A DNA stretch of 64,000 bases from Anaeromyxobacter paludicola (lineage in GTDB: Bacteria > Myxococcota > Myxococcia > Myxococcales > Anaeromyxobacteraceae): the NCBI RefSeq assembly GCF_023169965.1, contig NZ_AP025592.1, positions 4,030,001-4,094,000 of the forward strand. Direction: 5' to 3'. Numbering within the stretch: the first letter of the stretch is position 1; the number at the start of each line of letters is the position of its first letter. Below are positions 34,224-43,985 of the stretch, in pieces. The position numbers and the translations under genes are program-made. The notes beneath the pieces were generated by a model. The model did not search any database and was not told the DNA's origin. It saw only the letters and a list, made by a program, of their open reading frames with translations.

Positions 34224-34480
34224 CCACCTTCCGCTCGCTTGTACGGCTACTCGCCACCGTGCTAACCATCTGGGCTGGTCCCGTTCGGGCCGAGCCGCCC
34301 AGCAAGAAGCCGGCGCCGAAGAAGGTGCTCCGGCTCGAGGAGATGAAGGTCGAGGGTCGGATCCGGAAGCCGCAGGCGATGTTCCTGATGCCCCGGGCCA
34401 ACCTGAGCGTGGGGGAGCTCGACCGGAGCCCGTCGTTCGTGTCGAAGGTGGCCCGGGCGGCCGAGAAGGACCCCTTCTAG
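34220..34480 (+). CDS. Small exported protein of the Glt-like cluster (possible GltF position)
   Basis: 86 residues. An N-terminal hydrophobic segment (LVRLLATVLTIWAGPVRAEP) looks like a signal peptide. The mature part is short and basic (KKVLRLEEMKVEGRIRKPQA) and ends LDRSPSFVSKVARAAEKDPF. I recognise no domain. The ATG overlaps the previous stop by four bases, and the TonB-like gene starts 15 bases later, so it is very likely translated and functional. Its position is that of gltF in Myxococcus gene order as I remember it; that identity is inference only. Confidence 0.65.
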   Translation: MTTFRSLVRLLATVLTIWAGPVRAEPPSKKPAPKKVLRLEEMKVEGRIRKPQAMFLMPRANLSVGELDRSPSFVSKVARAAEKDPF

Positions 34481-34495
34481 GAGCGGGAACTGCCG

Positions 34496-35506
34496 ATGGC
34501 GAAGTCGAACCAGGCCCACAGCCCATCGCCGGTCCCCGCGAGCGGCCTCCCCGCGGTGCCGCACGGCCACCGCTTCCGCAGCCTCGACCGGGCCTTCCTC
34601 GTCATCCTGCTCTGCTCGCTCGCGAGCCACGTCGGCGCCTACGCGGCGCTGGCGCGCACGCCGCCGCGCGAGGAGGTGACGCTGGAGCAGATCCCCGACC
34701 GCTTCGCCCGCATCCTCATCCCCGAGAAGGCGCCGGAGCAGCCGCCCGAGGCCAAGGTCGAGGAGAAGCGGCCGGAGGTCGCCGAGAAGAAGGCGGAGGA
34801 GAAGCCGAAGGAGGAGGCGCCGGCGCCGGAGGATCCGCCCGAGGTGGTGGCCGAGAAGAAGGCCCGCCACGCCGCCGAGGTGACGAAGGCGGTCCAGTCG
34901 AAGGGCATCCTCAAGGTGCTCGGCGCGCTGGGCGGGGCGGGCGGCGGGCTCGGCGGCGCGGCGGTGAAGGACGTCTTCGGCGAGGGCGGGGCGACCGACG
35001 TCGCCGCGGCGCTCGCGGGCGCCGGCGGCGTGGCGGTCGCCTCCGGCGAGGGCGCGGCGGGCGCCGGCGGCCGGCGCGGCGCGGCGGCCAGCACCGGGGC
35101 GGCGCGCATCGGCGACCTCGGCACCACCGGCGGCGGCGGCAAGGTGGACTACGGCGCCCGGGCCGAGGCCAAGGTCTCGGGCTCGGTCGGCATGGAGGAG
35201 GCCGAGGTGGACTCCCCCGACGTGGACCAGGCCCGGCTCGGCGCCTTCATCCGCGCGCGCATGTCGGCCGTGAAGGCCTGCTACGAGAGCCAGCTCAAGC
35301 GCAACCCGGGGCTCCGGGGCAAGATCCGCATCCGCTTCACCATCCTCGAGACCGGCGCCCTCTCCGACGTGCAGGCGGTGGAGAACGGGATCGGCTCGAG
35401 CGAGGTCGCGAGCTGCATCGTTGCCACCATGCGGACCTGGCGCACCCAGTTCCACCCGTCGGGCGTGGTGACGGTGGAGCACGGGTTCGTCTTCTCCGCC
35501 AACTGA
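34496..35506 (+). CDS. gltG: AgmX/PglI C-terminal-domain (TonB-like) protein, GltG-like
   Basis: 336 residues. A cytoplasmic N-terminus and a single membrane helix (AFLVILLCSLASHVGAYAAL, about 31-50) are followed by a Glu/Lys/Pro-rich periplasmic stalk (about 55-125), a Gly/Ala-rich linker (to about 230), and a C-terminal TonB/AgmX-PglI-type domain (VKACYESQLKRNPGLRGKIR then FTILETGALSDVQAVENGIG). GltG/PglI and GltJ/AgmX of the gliding machine share this layout and span the periplasm. This is the best single marker that the cluster is Glt-like. It lies 15 bases after the small gene and 12 bases before the surface-protein gene. Confidence 0.82.
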   Translation: MAKSNQAHSPSPVPASGLPAVPHGHRFRSLDRAFLVILLCSLASHVGAYAALARTPPREEVTLEQIPDRFARILIPEKAPEQPPEAKVEEKRPEVAEKKAEEKPKEEAPAPEDPPEVVAEKKARHAAEVTKAVQSKGILKVLGALGGAGGGLGGAAVKDVFGEGGATDVAAALAGAGGVAVASGEGAAGAGGRRGAAASTGAARIGDLGTTGGGGKVDYGARAEAKVSGSVGMEEAEVDSPDVDQARLGAFIRARMSAVKACYESQLKRNPGLRGKIRIRFTILETGALSDVQAVENGIGSSEVASCIVATMRTWRTQFHPSGVVTVEHGFVFSAN

Positions 35507-35518
35507 TCGCGAGAGCGC

Positions 35519-38500
35519 ATGAACGCGTTGCTCCTCTCCATCGTCCTCGGTGCCGGAGCGCTCACGAACTTCCCCCGCGACGCCGGCGGCGCGGTGACCC
35601 AGTCGGCCATCGGGGCGCAGGTGGACGGCGCGCCGGCGGTGGTGGCGGTGGCCGGGGAGCAGGTCGTCGCCTTCCGCGCCGACGGCTCCTCGCCGCGCGG
35701 GTTCCCCTTCTCGCTCGGCCGGGACGAGGCGGCGAGCGGCGCCCCCGCGGCCGGCGACATGGACGGCGACCGCCGGACCGAGGTGGCGGTGGTGACGCTC
35801 TCGGGCCGGCTCTTCCTCTGGTCGGAGGGGCGGATCGCGCCCGGCTTCCCGGTGCGGCTCGGGGCCGGCTCGCGCGCCGGCCCCTCCTTCGCCGACGTGG
35901 ACGGCGACGGCAAGCCGGAGCTGCTCGTCGGCGACGAGTCGGGCCGGCTCCACGCCTTCAAGAAGAGCGGGCAGGAGGCGAAGGGGTGGCCGGTGTCGCT
36001 CGGCGCGCCGGTGAGCAGCACCGCCTCCTCGAGCCGCTTCGCCGGGAGCCGGGTGGTCGCGGTCGGGTGCGCCGACGGCAAGGTGCACGTCCTCGACCTC
36101 GCCACCCGCGCCGAGAAGCCCGGGTTCCCCCTCGCCACCTCCTTCGAGGTCACCGGCGCGCCGGCCTTCGCCGACCTCGACGACGACGGCGCGATGGACC
36201 TCGTGGTGGGCAGCCAGGACTTCAAGCTCTACGCGGTGGACGCGAAGGGGCAGCCGCTGCGCGGGTTCCCGGTCTCGACCGGCTACCGCGTCTACGAGTC
36301 GCCGGCCATCGGCGACCTCGACGGCGACGGCAAGCTCGACGTGGTCTTCACCTCGGCCGACGGCAGCGTCTACGCCGTGAACCGGCAGGGCGAGCCGCTC
36401 CCCGGCTTCCCGGTCCGGATCGGCTCGCGCATCTTCGGCGGGCCGGTGCTCGGCGACGTGGACCGCGACGGCCGCCCGGACGTGGTGGCGGTCACCTCCG
36501 ACGGCCAGGTGGCAGCGCTCTCGGCCGAGGGGCGCATGCTGCACGGCTTCCCGACCCGGCTCGACGCCGCCGACGTCGGCGCCACGCCGCTGCTCCTCGA
36601 CCTCGCCCAGGACGGCGGCTACTCGATCTTCGTCGGGGCCGGCCCCATGCTGCAGGCCATCCGCGCCCCGCGCATGGGCACCGTCCCCGCGAGCGGCCCC
36701 TGGCTCGCGAGCGGGCACGACGCCGCCCGCAGCGGCCACTTCGGCCCGAACCCCCCCAGCTTCCGCGCCCTCGGGCTCGCGCCGGAGAAGCCGCGCACCG
36801 AGGACGCGCTGGCGGCGACCTGGAAGTGGGTGTCGCTCGACGCCGGCCCGGAGGATCCCGAGCCGGAGGTGGAGATCCAGTGGTACCGCAACGGGCAGGT
36901 GGTCGAGGAGCTCGACGGCCGCCGCACCGTCCCGCCCCGCACGGCGAAGCGCGGCGAGCGCTGGAGCTTCGTGCTCGTGCCCCGGGTCGGCTCGCGCGTG
37001 GCGCGGAGCGCCACCGTCACCGTGCTCGGCACGCCCCCCACGCCCCCCGGCTTCGCGCTCGAGCCGAAGGCCCCCTCGCGCGCCGGGCCGGTGCAGGCGA
37101 AGCTCGTGAAGCCCTCGGTCTCGGTGGACGGCGATCCGCTCACCTACCGCTACGAGTGGCTCCTCGACGGCCAGCCCACCGGCGTGAAGGGCGAGACCTT
37201 CCCCGCGGACAAGCTCAGGAAGGGGCAGCTCCTCTCGCTCCGCGCCGTCGCCGCCGACACCGTCTCCGAGTCGGAGCTCGCCACGGTCGAGGGGCGGGTG
37301 GTGGACACGCCGCCGGGGCCCGTCGGCCTGGCGCTCGAGCCCGACCGCGCCTCCCGCTCCGACGTGATCCTGGCCCGCATCCTCGCGCCGGCCACCGACG
37401 CCGACGGCGACGCCCTGGCCTACCACTACCGCTGGACCGTGGACGGCCAGCCGCGCAACCTCCCGCTCTCGGCCGCGCAGTTCCCGGCCCGGGTGGCCCG
37501 CAAGCACCAGAAGGTCGCGGTCGAGGTGCGCGCCTTCGACGGCGAGCTCGAGGGGCCGGCGGCCCGCGCCGAGGTGATCCTCGCCAACGCCCCGCCGGCC
37601 GCGCCGCCGGTGGCGATCCAGCCGAAGGCGCCGCGCAGGGGCCGGCCGCTGCGGGCGGTGCTCCTCGCCGAGGCGGCCGACGCCGACGGCGACCGGCTCG
37701 CCTACCGCTACGCCTGGACCAAGAACGGCAAGCCGCTCCCGCTCCCGGCCGACGCGCGCGAGGTGCCGGGGAGCGAGGTGGCGCGCGGGGACCGCTTCGA
37801 GGTGGAGGTGTGGGCCACGGACGGCGAGGCGGAGGGGCCCCGCGCCCGCGCCGCCGCGAGCGTCGGGAACACCCCGCCCACCGCGCCGCTCGTGGCCCTC
37901 TCCCCGGAGCGGCCGCGCGCCGGCCAGCCGGTGAAGGTCGCGCTGGCGCGCCCGTCGGTGGACGCCGACGGCGACCCCGTCACGTACGCCTACGCCTGGA
38001 CCCGCGACGGCGCCAAGGGCGTCGAGGGGCGCGACGCGCTCCAGCCCGGCGAGTTCAAGAAGCACGAGCGGCTCCGCGTGACGGTGACCCCGCGCGACGC
38101 GACCGAGGCCGGCCCGGCGGCCGCCGCCGAGCTGGTGGTCGAGAACACGCCGCCCTCCGCGCCGCAGGTGTCGCTCGTCCCCGAGGCGCCCTCGGCGGCG
38201 ACCGGCGTGGCCGCGGTGCTGACGGCGCCGGCCACCGATCCCGACGGCGATCCGATCCAGTACCGCTACGCCTGGACGCGCGACGGCGTCCCGGTGGACG
38301 TGAAGGGCGACCGGGTGCCGCCCAACGTGCTCCGCCACGGCGAGACCTGGCGGGTGGTGGTGACGCCCTTCGACGGCGAGGAGCTCGGCGCGCCGGCCGC
38401 GGCGACGGCGCTGGTGCGCAACACCGTGCCCGCCACCCCGGCGGTGGCGCTCGCGCCGCCCGCCCCCGCGGGCGGGCAGCCCCTCGAGTGCGCCGTCCGC

Positions 38501-39322
38501 GCGCCGGCGCAGGACGAGGACCACGAGCCGGTGGAGCTCCACGTGCGCTGGACCGTGGACGGCAAGCCGGTGGCGGTGGCCGAGGACGCGCTGCAGCTCC
38601 CCGCCGGCGTCACGCGGCGGGGCGAGCGCTGGCGCTGCGAGGCCTGGGGCTCGGACGGCTTCAACGACGGCCTCCACGCCTTCGCCGAGGTCGAGGTGCG
38701 CAACAGCCCGCCCGGCGCGCCGCAGGTGGCGCTCGAGCCGGACCGGCCGCGCACCGGCCAGCCGCTCGCGTGCCGGGTGGCCGGCGAGGCGGTGGACCCG
38801 GACGGCGACCCGGTGAGCTACGCCTACGCCTGGTGGAAGAACGATCAGCCGCAGGCGCCCGGCGACGACCCGAGCCGGATCCCGGGCGCGCAGGTGCACA
38901 AGGGCGATCGCTGGCGCTGCGCCGTCACCGCGAGCGACGGCGCGGCGCAGGGCCAGCCCGGCCAGGCCGAGCGGAAGGTGGCCAACACGCCGCCCGGCCC
39001 GGCGGTGGTGCGGATCGCCCCGGCCTCGCCGCGGGTGGGCGAGCCGCTCCGCTGCGAGCTCGCCACCCGCTCCACCGATCCGGACGGCGACGCCATCCGC
39101 TACCGCTACGCCTGGGTGAAGAACGGCGTCGCCCAGTCCTTCGCCGAGTCCTCGGCGGAGGTGCCGGGGCGGCTCGTGAAGCTGGCCGACCACTGGCGCT
39201 GCACCGCCACCCCCTTCGACGGCGACCAGAACGGCCCGGCCGCCTCCAGCGCCGAGGTGTCGGTCGGGACCGGCGGCGCCGCCCGGACGCGCGTCTCGGC
39301 GGCGCCGGGGGCGCGGGAGTGA
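35519..39322 (+). CDS. Giant exported protein: FG-GAP propeller plus eight Ig/cadherin-like repeats
   Basis: 1267 residues. A probable signal segment (MNALLLSIVLGAGALTNFP) is followed by an FG-GAP/VCBS-type propeller (about residues 25-400) with blades marked by DVDGDGKPELLVG, DLDGDGKLDVVFT and DVDRDGRPDVVAV, typical Ca2+-binding loops. From about 505 to 1250 come eight repeats of about 93 residues, each with a PP(T/G/S)AP opening, a DADGDxxxYxYxW core and a DGExEGPxA end. It is probably an outer-surface adhesin or spacer. Its position just after the TonB-like gene makes it a candidate load of the apparatus (position of gltH in Myxococcus, though the fold differs from the barrel usually described). 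Confidence 0.8.
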   Translation: MNALLLSIVLGAGALTNFPRDAGGAVTQSAIGAQVDGAPAVVAVAGEQVVAFRADGSSPRGFPFSLGRDEAASGAPAAGDMDGDRRTEVAVVTLSGRLFLWSEGRIAPGFPVRLGAGSRAGPSFADVDGDGKPELLVGDESGRLHAFKKSGQEAKGWPVSLGAPVSSTASSSRFAGSRVVAVGCADGKVHVLDLATRAEKPGFPLATSFEVTGAPAFADLDDDGAMDLVVGSQDFKLYAVDAKGQPLRGFPVSTGYRVYESPAIGDLDGDGKLDVVFTSADGSVYAVNRQGEPLPGFPVRIGSRIFGGPVLGDVDRDGRPDVVAVTSDGQVAALSAEGRMLHGFPTRLDAADVGATPLLLDLAQDGGYSIFVGAGPMLQAIRAPRMGTVPASGPWLASGHDAARSGHFGPNPPSFRALGLAPEKPRTEDALAATWKWVSLDAGPEDPEPEVEIQWYRNGQVVEELDGRRTVPPRTAKRGERWSFVLVPRVGSRVARSATVTVLGTPPTPPGFALEPKAPSRAGPVQAKLVKPSVSVDGDPLTYRYEWLLDGQPTGVKGETFPADKLRKGQLLSLRAVAADTVSESELATVEGRVVDTPPGPVGLALEPDRASRSDVILARILAPATDADGDALAYHYRWTVDGQPRNLPLSAAQFPARVARKHQKVAVEVRAFDGELEGPAARAEVILANAPPAAPPVAIQPKAPRRGRPLRAVLLAEAADADGDRLAYRYAWTKNGKPLPLPADAREVPGSEVARGDRFEVEVWATDGEAEGPRARAAASVGNTPPTAPLVALSPERPRAGQPVKVALARPSVDADGDPVTYAYAWTRDGAKGVEGRDALQPGEFKKHERLRVTVTPRDATEAGPAAAAELVVENTPPSAPQVSLVPEAPSAATGVAAVLTAPATDPDGDPIQYRYAWTRDGVPVDVKGDRVPPNVLRHGETWRVVVTPFDGEELGAPAAATALVRNTVPATPAVALAPPAPAGGQPLECAVRAPAQDEDHEPVELHVRWTVDGKPVAVAEDALQLPAGVTRRGERWRCEAWGSDGFNDGLHAFAEVEVRNSPPGAPQVALEPDRPRTGQPLACRVAGEAVDPDGDPVSYAYAWWKNDQPQAPGDDPSRIPGAQVHKGDRWRCAVTASDGAAQGQPGQAERKVANTPPGPAVVRIAPASPRVGEPLRCELATRSTDPDGDAIRYRYAWVKNGVAQSFAESSAEVPGRLVKLADHWRCTATPFDGDQNGPAASSAEVSVGTGGAARTRVSAAPGARE

Positions 39323-39831
39323 GGCGGGCTTCGGCCTCCCGGGCCGCGGCCCTCGCGCTCGCGGCCGCGCTCGCCGGCGGCGGCCCGGCGCGGGCGGCCG
39401 AGGTGGGCAAGGCCGAGCGGCTCGAGCAGGCGGCGGCGAACGTGGCCGAGGTCCGCCGGCTCACCGGCCAGCTCGTGGCCCAGTGCGACGAGGCCCGCGC
39501 CGAGCGCGACGCCGCCAAGCTCGCCTGCTGCGGCGAGGCGCTCGACCAGGCCGCCGCGCTGCTCGGCGCGGCGGAGCGGGCCGAGAAGGCCCTGCGGGCG
39601 GCGCTCGAGGGGAGCGGCGAGGGGGCCGAGACCGAGTCGCTCGCCATCGACGTCGCCCGGCGCCGCGTGGCCGGGGTGCGGGCCGAGGGGGAGCGCTGCA
39701 TCGGCCAGCTCGCCTGGCGCGGCGTGAACGCGACCGAGGTGGAGGTCACGCGCCCGCGCCCGCTCGCGCCCGGCGAGCTCGAGAAGAAGGGCGACGCCGG
39801 CGGGAAGGACGCGGGCGCCGGGAAGAAGTAG
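39319..39831 (+). CDS. Small exported helical protein with four cysteines, last gene of the cluster
   Basis: 170 residues. A signal peptide (ALALAAALAGGGPARAAE) is followed by an Ala/Glu-rich helical part with four cysteines (QCDE, ACC, RCIG) and a conserved-looking IAWRGVN-type stretch (QLAWRGVNATEVEV) ahead of a Lys/Gly tail. No family recognised. The GTG start overlaps the stop of the giant gene by four bases, and the frame closes the run of genes starting at mglB. A disulphide-stabilised periplasmic accessory is plausible but unproven. The 114 bases that follow, before comM, show no feature. Confidence 0.65.
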   Translation: MRRASASRAAALALAAALAGGGPARAAEVGKAERLEQAAANVAEVRRLTGQLVAQCDEARAERDAAKLACCGEALDQAAALLGAAERAEKALRAALEGSGEGAETESLAIDVARRRVAGVRAEGERCIGQLAWRGVNATEVEVTRPRPLAPGELEKKGDAGGKDAGAGKK

Positions 39832-39945
39832 CCGCCTCGTCCGCCGCGCGTCCACCCGTCCGCGCGGCGGCCCGCACCGTCCGCCGACGCCCGCGGATCC
39901 CGCTGCTCCGCCCGTGGCACGCCCGGTGCTCTCGACCGGCGCACG

Positions 39946-41481
39946 ATGCTGGTGCGCGTGCGAACCGAGTCGGTGCTGGGCGTCTCCGCCGTGGGCGTGG
40001 ACGTGGAGGTGGAGTCCTTCCCCGGGATGCCGTCCACGAGGCTCGTGGGGCTGGCCGGCGGGGCGGTCCAGGAGGCGATGGTCCGGGTGCTGGCGGCGGT
40101 CCGGGCGATCGGCGTCAGGCTCCCGGAGAAGCGCACCGTCGTCAACCTCGCCCCGGCCGACCTGCGCAAGGACGGCACGAGCTACGACCTGCCCATCGCC
40201 GTTGCCCTGCTCGCCGCGAGCCACGAGCTGCCGCCGGAGGCGCTCGAGGGGCTCCACTTCGCGGGCGAGCTCTCGCTCTCCGGCGAGGTGAAGCCGGTCC
40301 GCGGGGCGCTGCCGATGGCCATCGAGGCGCGCCGGGCGGGCGCCCGGGGGCTGGTGGTGCCGGCCGAGAACGCGCTCGAGGCGGCGGTGGTCCAGGGCAT
40401 CCGGGTCCACCCGGCCCGCCACTTCGGCGAGATCGTGGCCTGGGCCCGCGGCGAGGCGCCCTTGCCCGAGCAGCTCCCGGCGCCGCTCCCCCCGGGCGGC
40501 GACGCGGCGCTCGACCTCTCCGACATCGCCGGCCAGGAGCACGCCAAGCGCGCCCTCGAGGTGGCGGCGGCCGGCGGCCACAACCTGCTCCTCTTCGGCC
40601 CGCCCGGGAGCGGCAAGACCATGCTGGCGCGGCGGCTGCCGGGCGTGCTCCCGCCGCTCGCCTTCGAGGAGGCGCTCGAGCTCACCGTGGTCCACAGCGT
40701 GGCCGGCCTCACCCGCGGCCGCGGGCTCATCGAGGAGCGGCCGTTCCGGGCCCCGCACCACTCGATCTCCGACGCCGGGCTCGTGGGCGGCTCCAACGTC
40801 CCGCGCCCCGGCGAGATCTCGCTCGCCCATCACGGCGTGCTCTTCCTCGACGAGCTCACCGAGTTCCGCCGGCACGTGCTCGACTGCCTCCGCCAGCCGC
40901 TCGAGGACGGCGAGGTGACCATCGCCCGCGCCGGCCGGAGCGTGCGCTACCCGGCGCAGTTCATGCTCGTCGCCGCCATGAACCCCTGCCCGTGCGGCCA
41001 CTACGGCGACAAGGGGCGGCCCTGCCTCTGCACGGTGCACGAGCTGCAGCGCTACCGGCGCCGGCTCTCCGGCCCCTTCCTCGACCGGATCGACATCCAG
41101 ATCGACGTCCCGGCCGTCCCCTGCGGGCTCCTCGCCTCGGCCGGCGCGGGCGAGCCGACCGAGGCGGTGCGCGCCCGGGTGGCGCGGGCGCGCGAGGCGC
41201 AGCTCGAGCGGGCCCGGACCGCCCCGGCCGGGCGGGGGGCGCACCCGCGCTGCAACGCCCGGCTGCGCGGCGCGGCCCAGCGGCGCGCCTGCCAGCCGGA
41301 CGACGCCGGCCGGCGGCTGCTCGCGCAGGCGGTGGAGAAGCTCGGCCTCTCGGCGCGGGCCCACGACCGGATCCTGCGGCTCGCCCGCACCATCGCCGAC
41401 CTCGAGGGGAGCGACGCGCTGCGGGCGCCGCACCTGGGGGAGGCCATCCAGTACCGGAGCCTCGACCGGCAGCCGGCCTGA
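39946..41481 (+). CDS. comM: ComM/YifB family Mg-chelatase-like AAA+ ATPase
   Basis: 511 residues. An N-terminal Lon-protease-like fold (about 1-180, [21 protein letters not shown]-type region) is followed by the AAA+ domain with Walker [11 protein letters not shown] (about 220-230), Walker [11 protein letters not shown], and [20 protein letters not shown], and by a C-terminal lid ([11 protein letters not shown]). Zinc-binding-type CPCGHYGD...CLC sits between. ComM family helicases promote branch migration in natural transformation. It directly precedes recA (94 bases), supporting a DNA-processing context. Confidence 0.93.
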   Translation: MLVRVRTESVLGVSAVGVDVEVESFPGMPSTRLVGLAGGAVQEAMVRVLAAVRAIGVRLPEKRTVVNLAPADLRKDGTSYDLPIAVALLAASHELPPEALEGLHFAGELSLSGEVKPVRGALPMAIEARRAGARGLVVPAENALEAAVVQGIRVHPARHFGEIVAWARGEAPLPEQLPAPLPPGGDAALDLSDIAGQEHAKRALEVAAAGGHNLLLFGPPGSGKTMLARRLPGVLPPLAFEEALELTVVHSVAGLTRGRGLIEERPFRAPHHSISDAGLVGGSNVPRPGEISLAHHGVLFLDELTEFRRHVLDCLRQPLEDGEVTIARAGRSVRYPAQFMLVAAMNPCPCGHYGDKGRPCLCTVHELQRYRRRLSGPFLDRIDIQIDVPAVPCGLLASAGAGEPTEAVRARVARAREAQLERARTAPAGRGAHPRCNARLRGAAQRRACQPDDAGRRLLAQAVEKLGLSARAHDRILRLARTIADLEGSDALRAPHLGEAIQYRSLDRQPA

Positions 41482-41575
41482 GCCGCCGGCCCGCGGGCCT
41501 CCGGCGGCGCCGCCGCGACGATCTCACGCACCGCGCCCGGAGGGGCGCGTCCATCCACGACGAAGGAGAGGGCAC

Positions 41576-42604
41576 ATGGGGAAGCTCACGGAGAAGATGA
41601 AGGCGCTCACCGCCGCGGTCGGGGCCATCGAGAAGCAGTTCGGGAAGGGGAGCATCATGCGGCTCGGCGAAGGAGAGGCGGCCGGGCCGATCCCGGTCAT
41701 CCCGACCGGCTCGGTGGGGCTCGACCTCGCGCTCGGCGTGGGCGGCTACCCGCGCGGCCGGGTCATCGAGATCTTCGGGCCCGAGTCGTCGGGTAAGACC
41801 ACGCTCACGCTCCACGCCATCGCCGAGGTGCAGCGGCTCGGGGGCGTGGCGGCCTTCATCGACGCGGAGCACGCGCTCGACGTCGGCTACGCGAAGAAGC
41901 TGGGCGTGAACCTCGCCGACCTCCTCGTCTCGCAGCCCGACACCGGGGAGCAGGCGCTCGAGATCGCCGAGCAGCTGGTCCGCTCGGGGGCGGTGGACCT
42001 CGTGGTGGTGGACTCGGTGGCGGCGCTCGTCCCGCGGGCGGAGATCGAGGGCGAGATGGGCGACGCGCACATGGGCGTGCAGGCCAGGCTCATGAGCCAG
42101 GCGCTCCGCAAGCTCACCGCCGTGGTCTCGCGCAACCTCTCGACCGTCATCTTCATCAACCAGATCCGGATGAAGATCGGCGTGGTCTTCGGGAACCCGG
42201 AGACCACCACCGGCGGGCACGCGCTCAAGTTCTACGCCTCGGTGCGGCTCGACATCCGGCGCATCGGCCAAGTGAAGGAGGGCGACGCCGCGGTGGGGAG
42301 CCGCACGCGGGTGAAGGTGGTGAAGAACAAGGTGGCGCCGCCCTTCCGCGAGGCCGAGTTCGACGTCCGCTACGGCTCGGGGGTGGACCGGTTCGCCGAG
42401 GCGCTCGACCTCGCCGCCGAGCGGAACGCGGTGGAGAAGTCGGGCGCCTACTACGCCTTCGAGGGGGAGCGGATCGGCCAGGGCCGCGAGCGCGCCGCCG
42501 AGTGGCTCCGCCAGAACCCGGCCGCGATGGAGCGGCTGGTGGCGCGCCTCGCCGCGCCCGCCGAGTCGGAGCCGCCGGTGTCCGCGGTGGCCGAGGGGGC
42601 GTAG
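41576..42604 (+). CDS. recA: Recombinase RecA
   Basis: 342 residues, normal length. The N-terminal helix and [13 protein letters not shown] lead into Walker [11 protein letters not shown] (about residues 65-74), [12 protein letters not shown] as Walker [21 protein letters not shown] (the L1/L2 region) and [17 protein letters not shown]. It carries out strand exchange and induces SOS. AAGGAG sits nine bases before the ATG, one of the stronger ribosome sites here. No SOS box was recognised in the 94 bases upstream. Its stop is only eight bases from the convergent gene's stop, so no terminator is visible. Confidence 0.97.
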   Translation: MGKLTEKMKALTAAVGAIEKQFGKGSIMRLGEGEAAGPIPVIPTGSVGLDLALGVGGYPRGRVIEIFGPESSGKTTLTLHAIAEVQRLGGVAAFIDAEHALDVGYAKKLGVNLADLLVSQPDTGEQALEIAEQLVRSGAVDLVVVDSVAALVPRAEIEGEMGDAHMGVQARLMSQALRKLTAVVSRNLSTVIFINQIRMKIGVVFGNPETTTGGHALKFYASVRLDIRRIGQVKEGDAAVGSRTRVKVVKNKVAPPFREAEFDVRYGSGVDRFAEALDLAAERNAVEKSGAYYAFEGERIGQGRERAAEWLRQNPAAMERLVARLAAPAESEPPVSAVAEGA

Positions 42605-42612
42605 CCGTGGAG

Positions 42613-43926
42613 TCACGGCGCGAGATCGATCACGAACCCGTCCGTCCCGATGGCCGAAGCAGGGCCGTCCCCGAAATCGAACGTGTCCGTGAAGGTTCCA
42701 CCAATCACCACGTCGTGACCACGCATCGCGACGACGGGGCGTTCGTAAGGCCGCCCCCCGACGCACCACGTCGGAACGTCCCTTGCCCACCGCCGACTGC
42801 CGTCGGGGTCGTACAGGGCGACCTTGCTCGGGGCGCAATCCGAGCCCCTCGCGACCACGGCCACGTCGCCGTCGTCGTCCATGGCCACGCCCTGAGGCAG
42901 GAGCCCGTCGTTGACCAACCGAGCCCATCGCGGCGCGCCGTCACCGCGGGCCACGGCGATGAACCCGGCGGTGCCGGCGGAGGCTGCGACGGACGAGCGG
43001 CCCCAGCTCAATGCGCCGGAGAAGGTGCCGATGGCGACGGTCGTTCCATCTGGCCCTACCGCGATGCCGGAGAGGGTGCCGGTGAAGTTCTCGATGCTCG
43101 CCACCCAGACGATCTCTCCCGATACGGAGAGCCTCGTGAGGAAAAGCGTCGGGCTTGGACCGTTCCCGACAATGACCGTACCGACCGAGAGAGGACTATC
43201 GGCCGTTCCGGCGCACACGGCATCACCGTTCGAGGCGAACCCTGCGAACTGACAGCCGCTACTGCCGAGAAGCCCATGGGCAGTCGACGTGAAGGTGTCT
43301 CGACTCAGGGCCGTGTATGTCCCGTCCGACAAAAATAGATAGGTGTAACTGCCCAGTTCAGAGGTGCCGGACAGGAGCAGACTGCCAGTATCACTGGCGG
43401 CTTGCGTGTATACGTTGCAGTCTTGACCGCACCCGTCGACGATTCGGACGTACGCACCGTCGGAAGCAAACTCGGCGATGACCGGGTTCTTGAATAGCTG
43501 TCCTCCCAGGAGAACAGCGCCGGGAAGGAAGTGCACGTACAGCGTGCCTCCCGGGCTTGCCACCAGTTCCTGGGAGATCGGAGTTGGGTCCGCGAATGCC
43601 GCGAGCCAGTCGGTTTCCCCTGACTCGTTCAAGCGTTCGAGAAAGTACCGATAGGAGCCCGCCAGGGTGTCGATGCCGAAAACGGAAACCGTTCCATCGG
43701 GCCCTGTGGCCACGCCCGTCACGCGATCATTACCCTGGCCAGCAATGGTGCGCTTCCATCGCAACAGGCCGCCAGAGTGAGGCGGCCCAAGTGATCCGTC
43801 CTTCTGAGATGGCGTCGAGGGGGCGGGTTGGACCGCAACGCTCGGTCCACATCCCCCCAGAAAGATGGCCACCGTGAGTGACCCGCAAAGTGCGGATCGC
43901 CAGATGCCCTCTCCGGATGGCGGCAT
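42613..43926 (-). CDS. Lipoprotein with SBBP-type beta-propeller repeats, lower GC than its neighbours
   Basis: 437 residues. A signal peptide ends in a lipobox FLGGCG (lipid Cys about 26). Repeats of about 45-60 residues contain [48 protein letters not shown], and the ending [20 protein letters not shown], as in SBBP/propeller proteins. No catalytic motif is seen, so function is unknown. Base composition is near 55-57% GC in two counted 60-base lines (43321-43380, 43621-43680), far below neighbours, and codon choice is more balanced. This suggests recent acquisition. It is separated by 59 bases from the upstream minus-strand gene. Confidence 0.78.
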   Translation of the reverse strand: MPPSGEGIWRSALCGSLTVAIFLGGCGPSVAVQPAPSTPSQKDGSLGPPHSGGLLRWKRTIAGQGNDRVTGVATGPDGTVSVFGIDTLAGSYRYFLERLNESGETDWLAAFADPTPISQELVASPGGTLYVHFLPGAVLLGGQLFKNPVIAEFASDGAYVRIVDGCGQDCNVYTQAASDTGSLLLSGTSELGSYTYLFLSDGTYTALSRDTFTSTAHGLLGSSGCQFAGFASNGDAVCAGTADSPLSVGTVIVGNGPSPTLFLTRLSVSGEIVWVASIENFTGTLSGIAVGPDGTTVAIGTFSGALSWGRSSVAASAGTAGFIAVARGDGAPRWARLVNDGLLPQGVAMDDDGDVAVVARGSDCAPSKVALYDPDGSRRWARDVPTWCVGGRPYERPVVAMRGHDVVIGGTFTDTFDFGDGPASAIGTDGFVIDLAP

Positions 43927-43985
43927 TCCAGCAAGGTGGCACGCCCCGATCCTTCGCGGCGAGTCCCCTGCCGGGCGAGCCCCGC

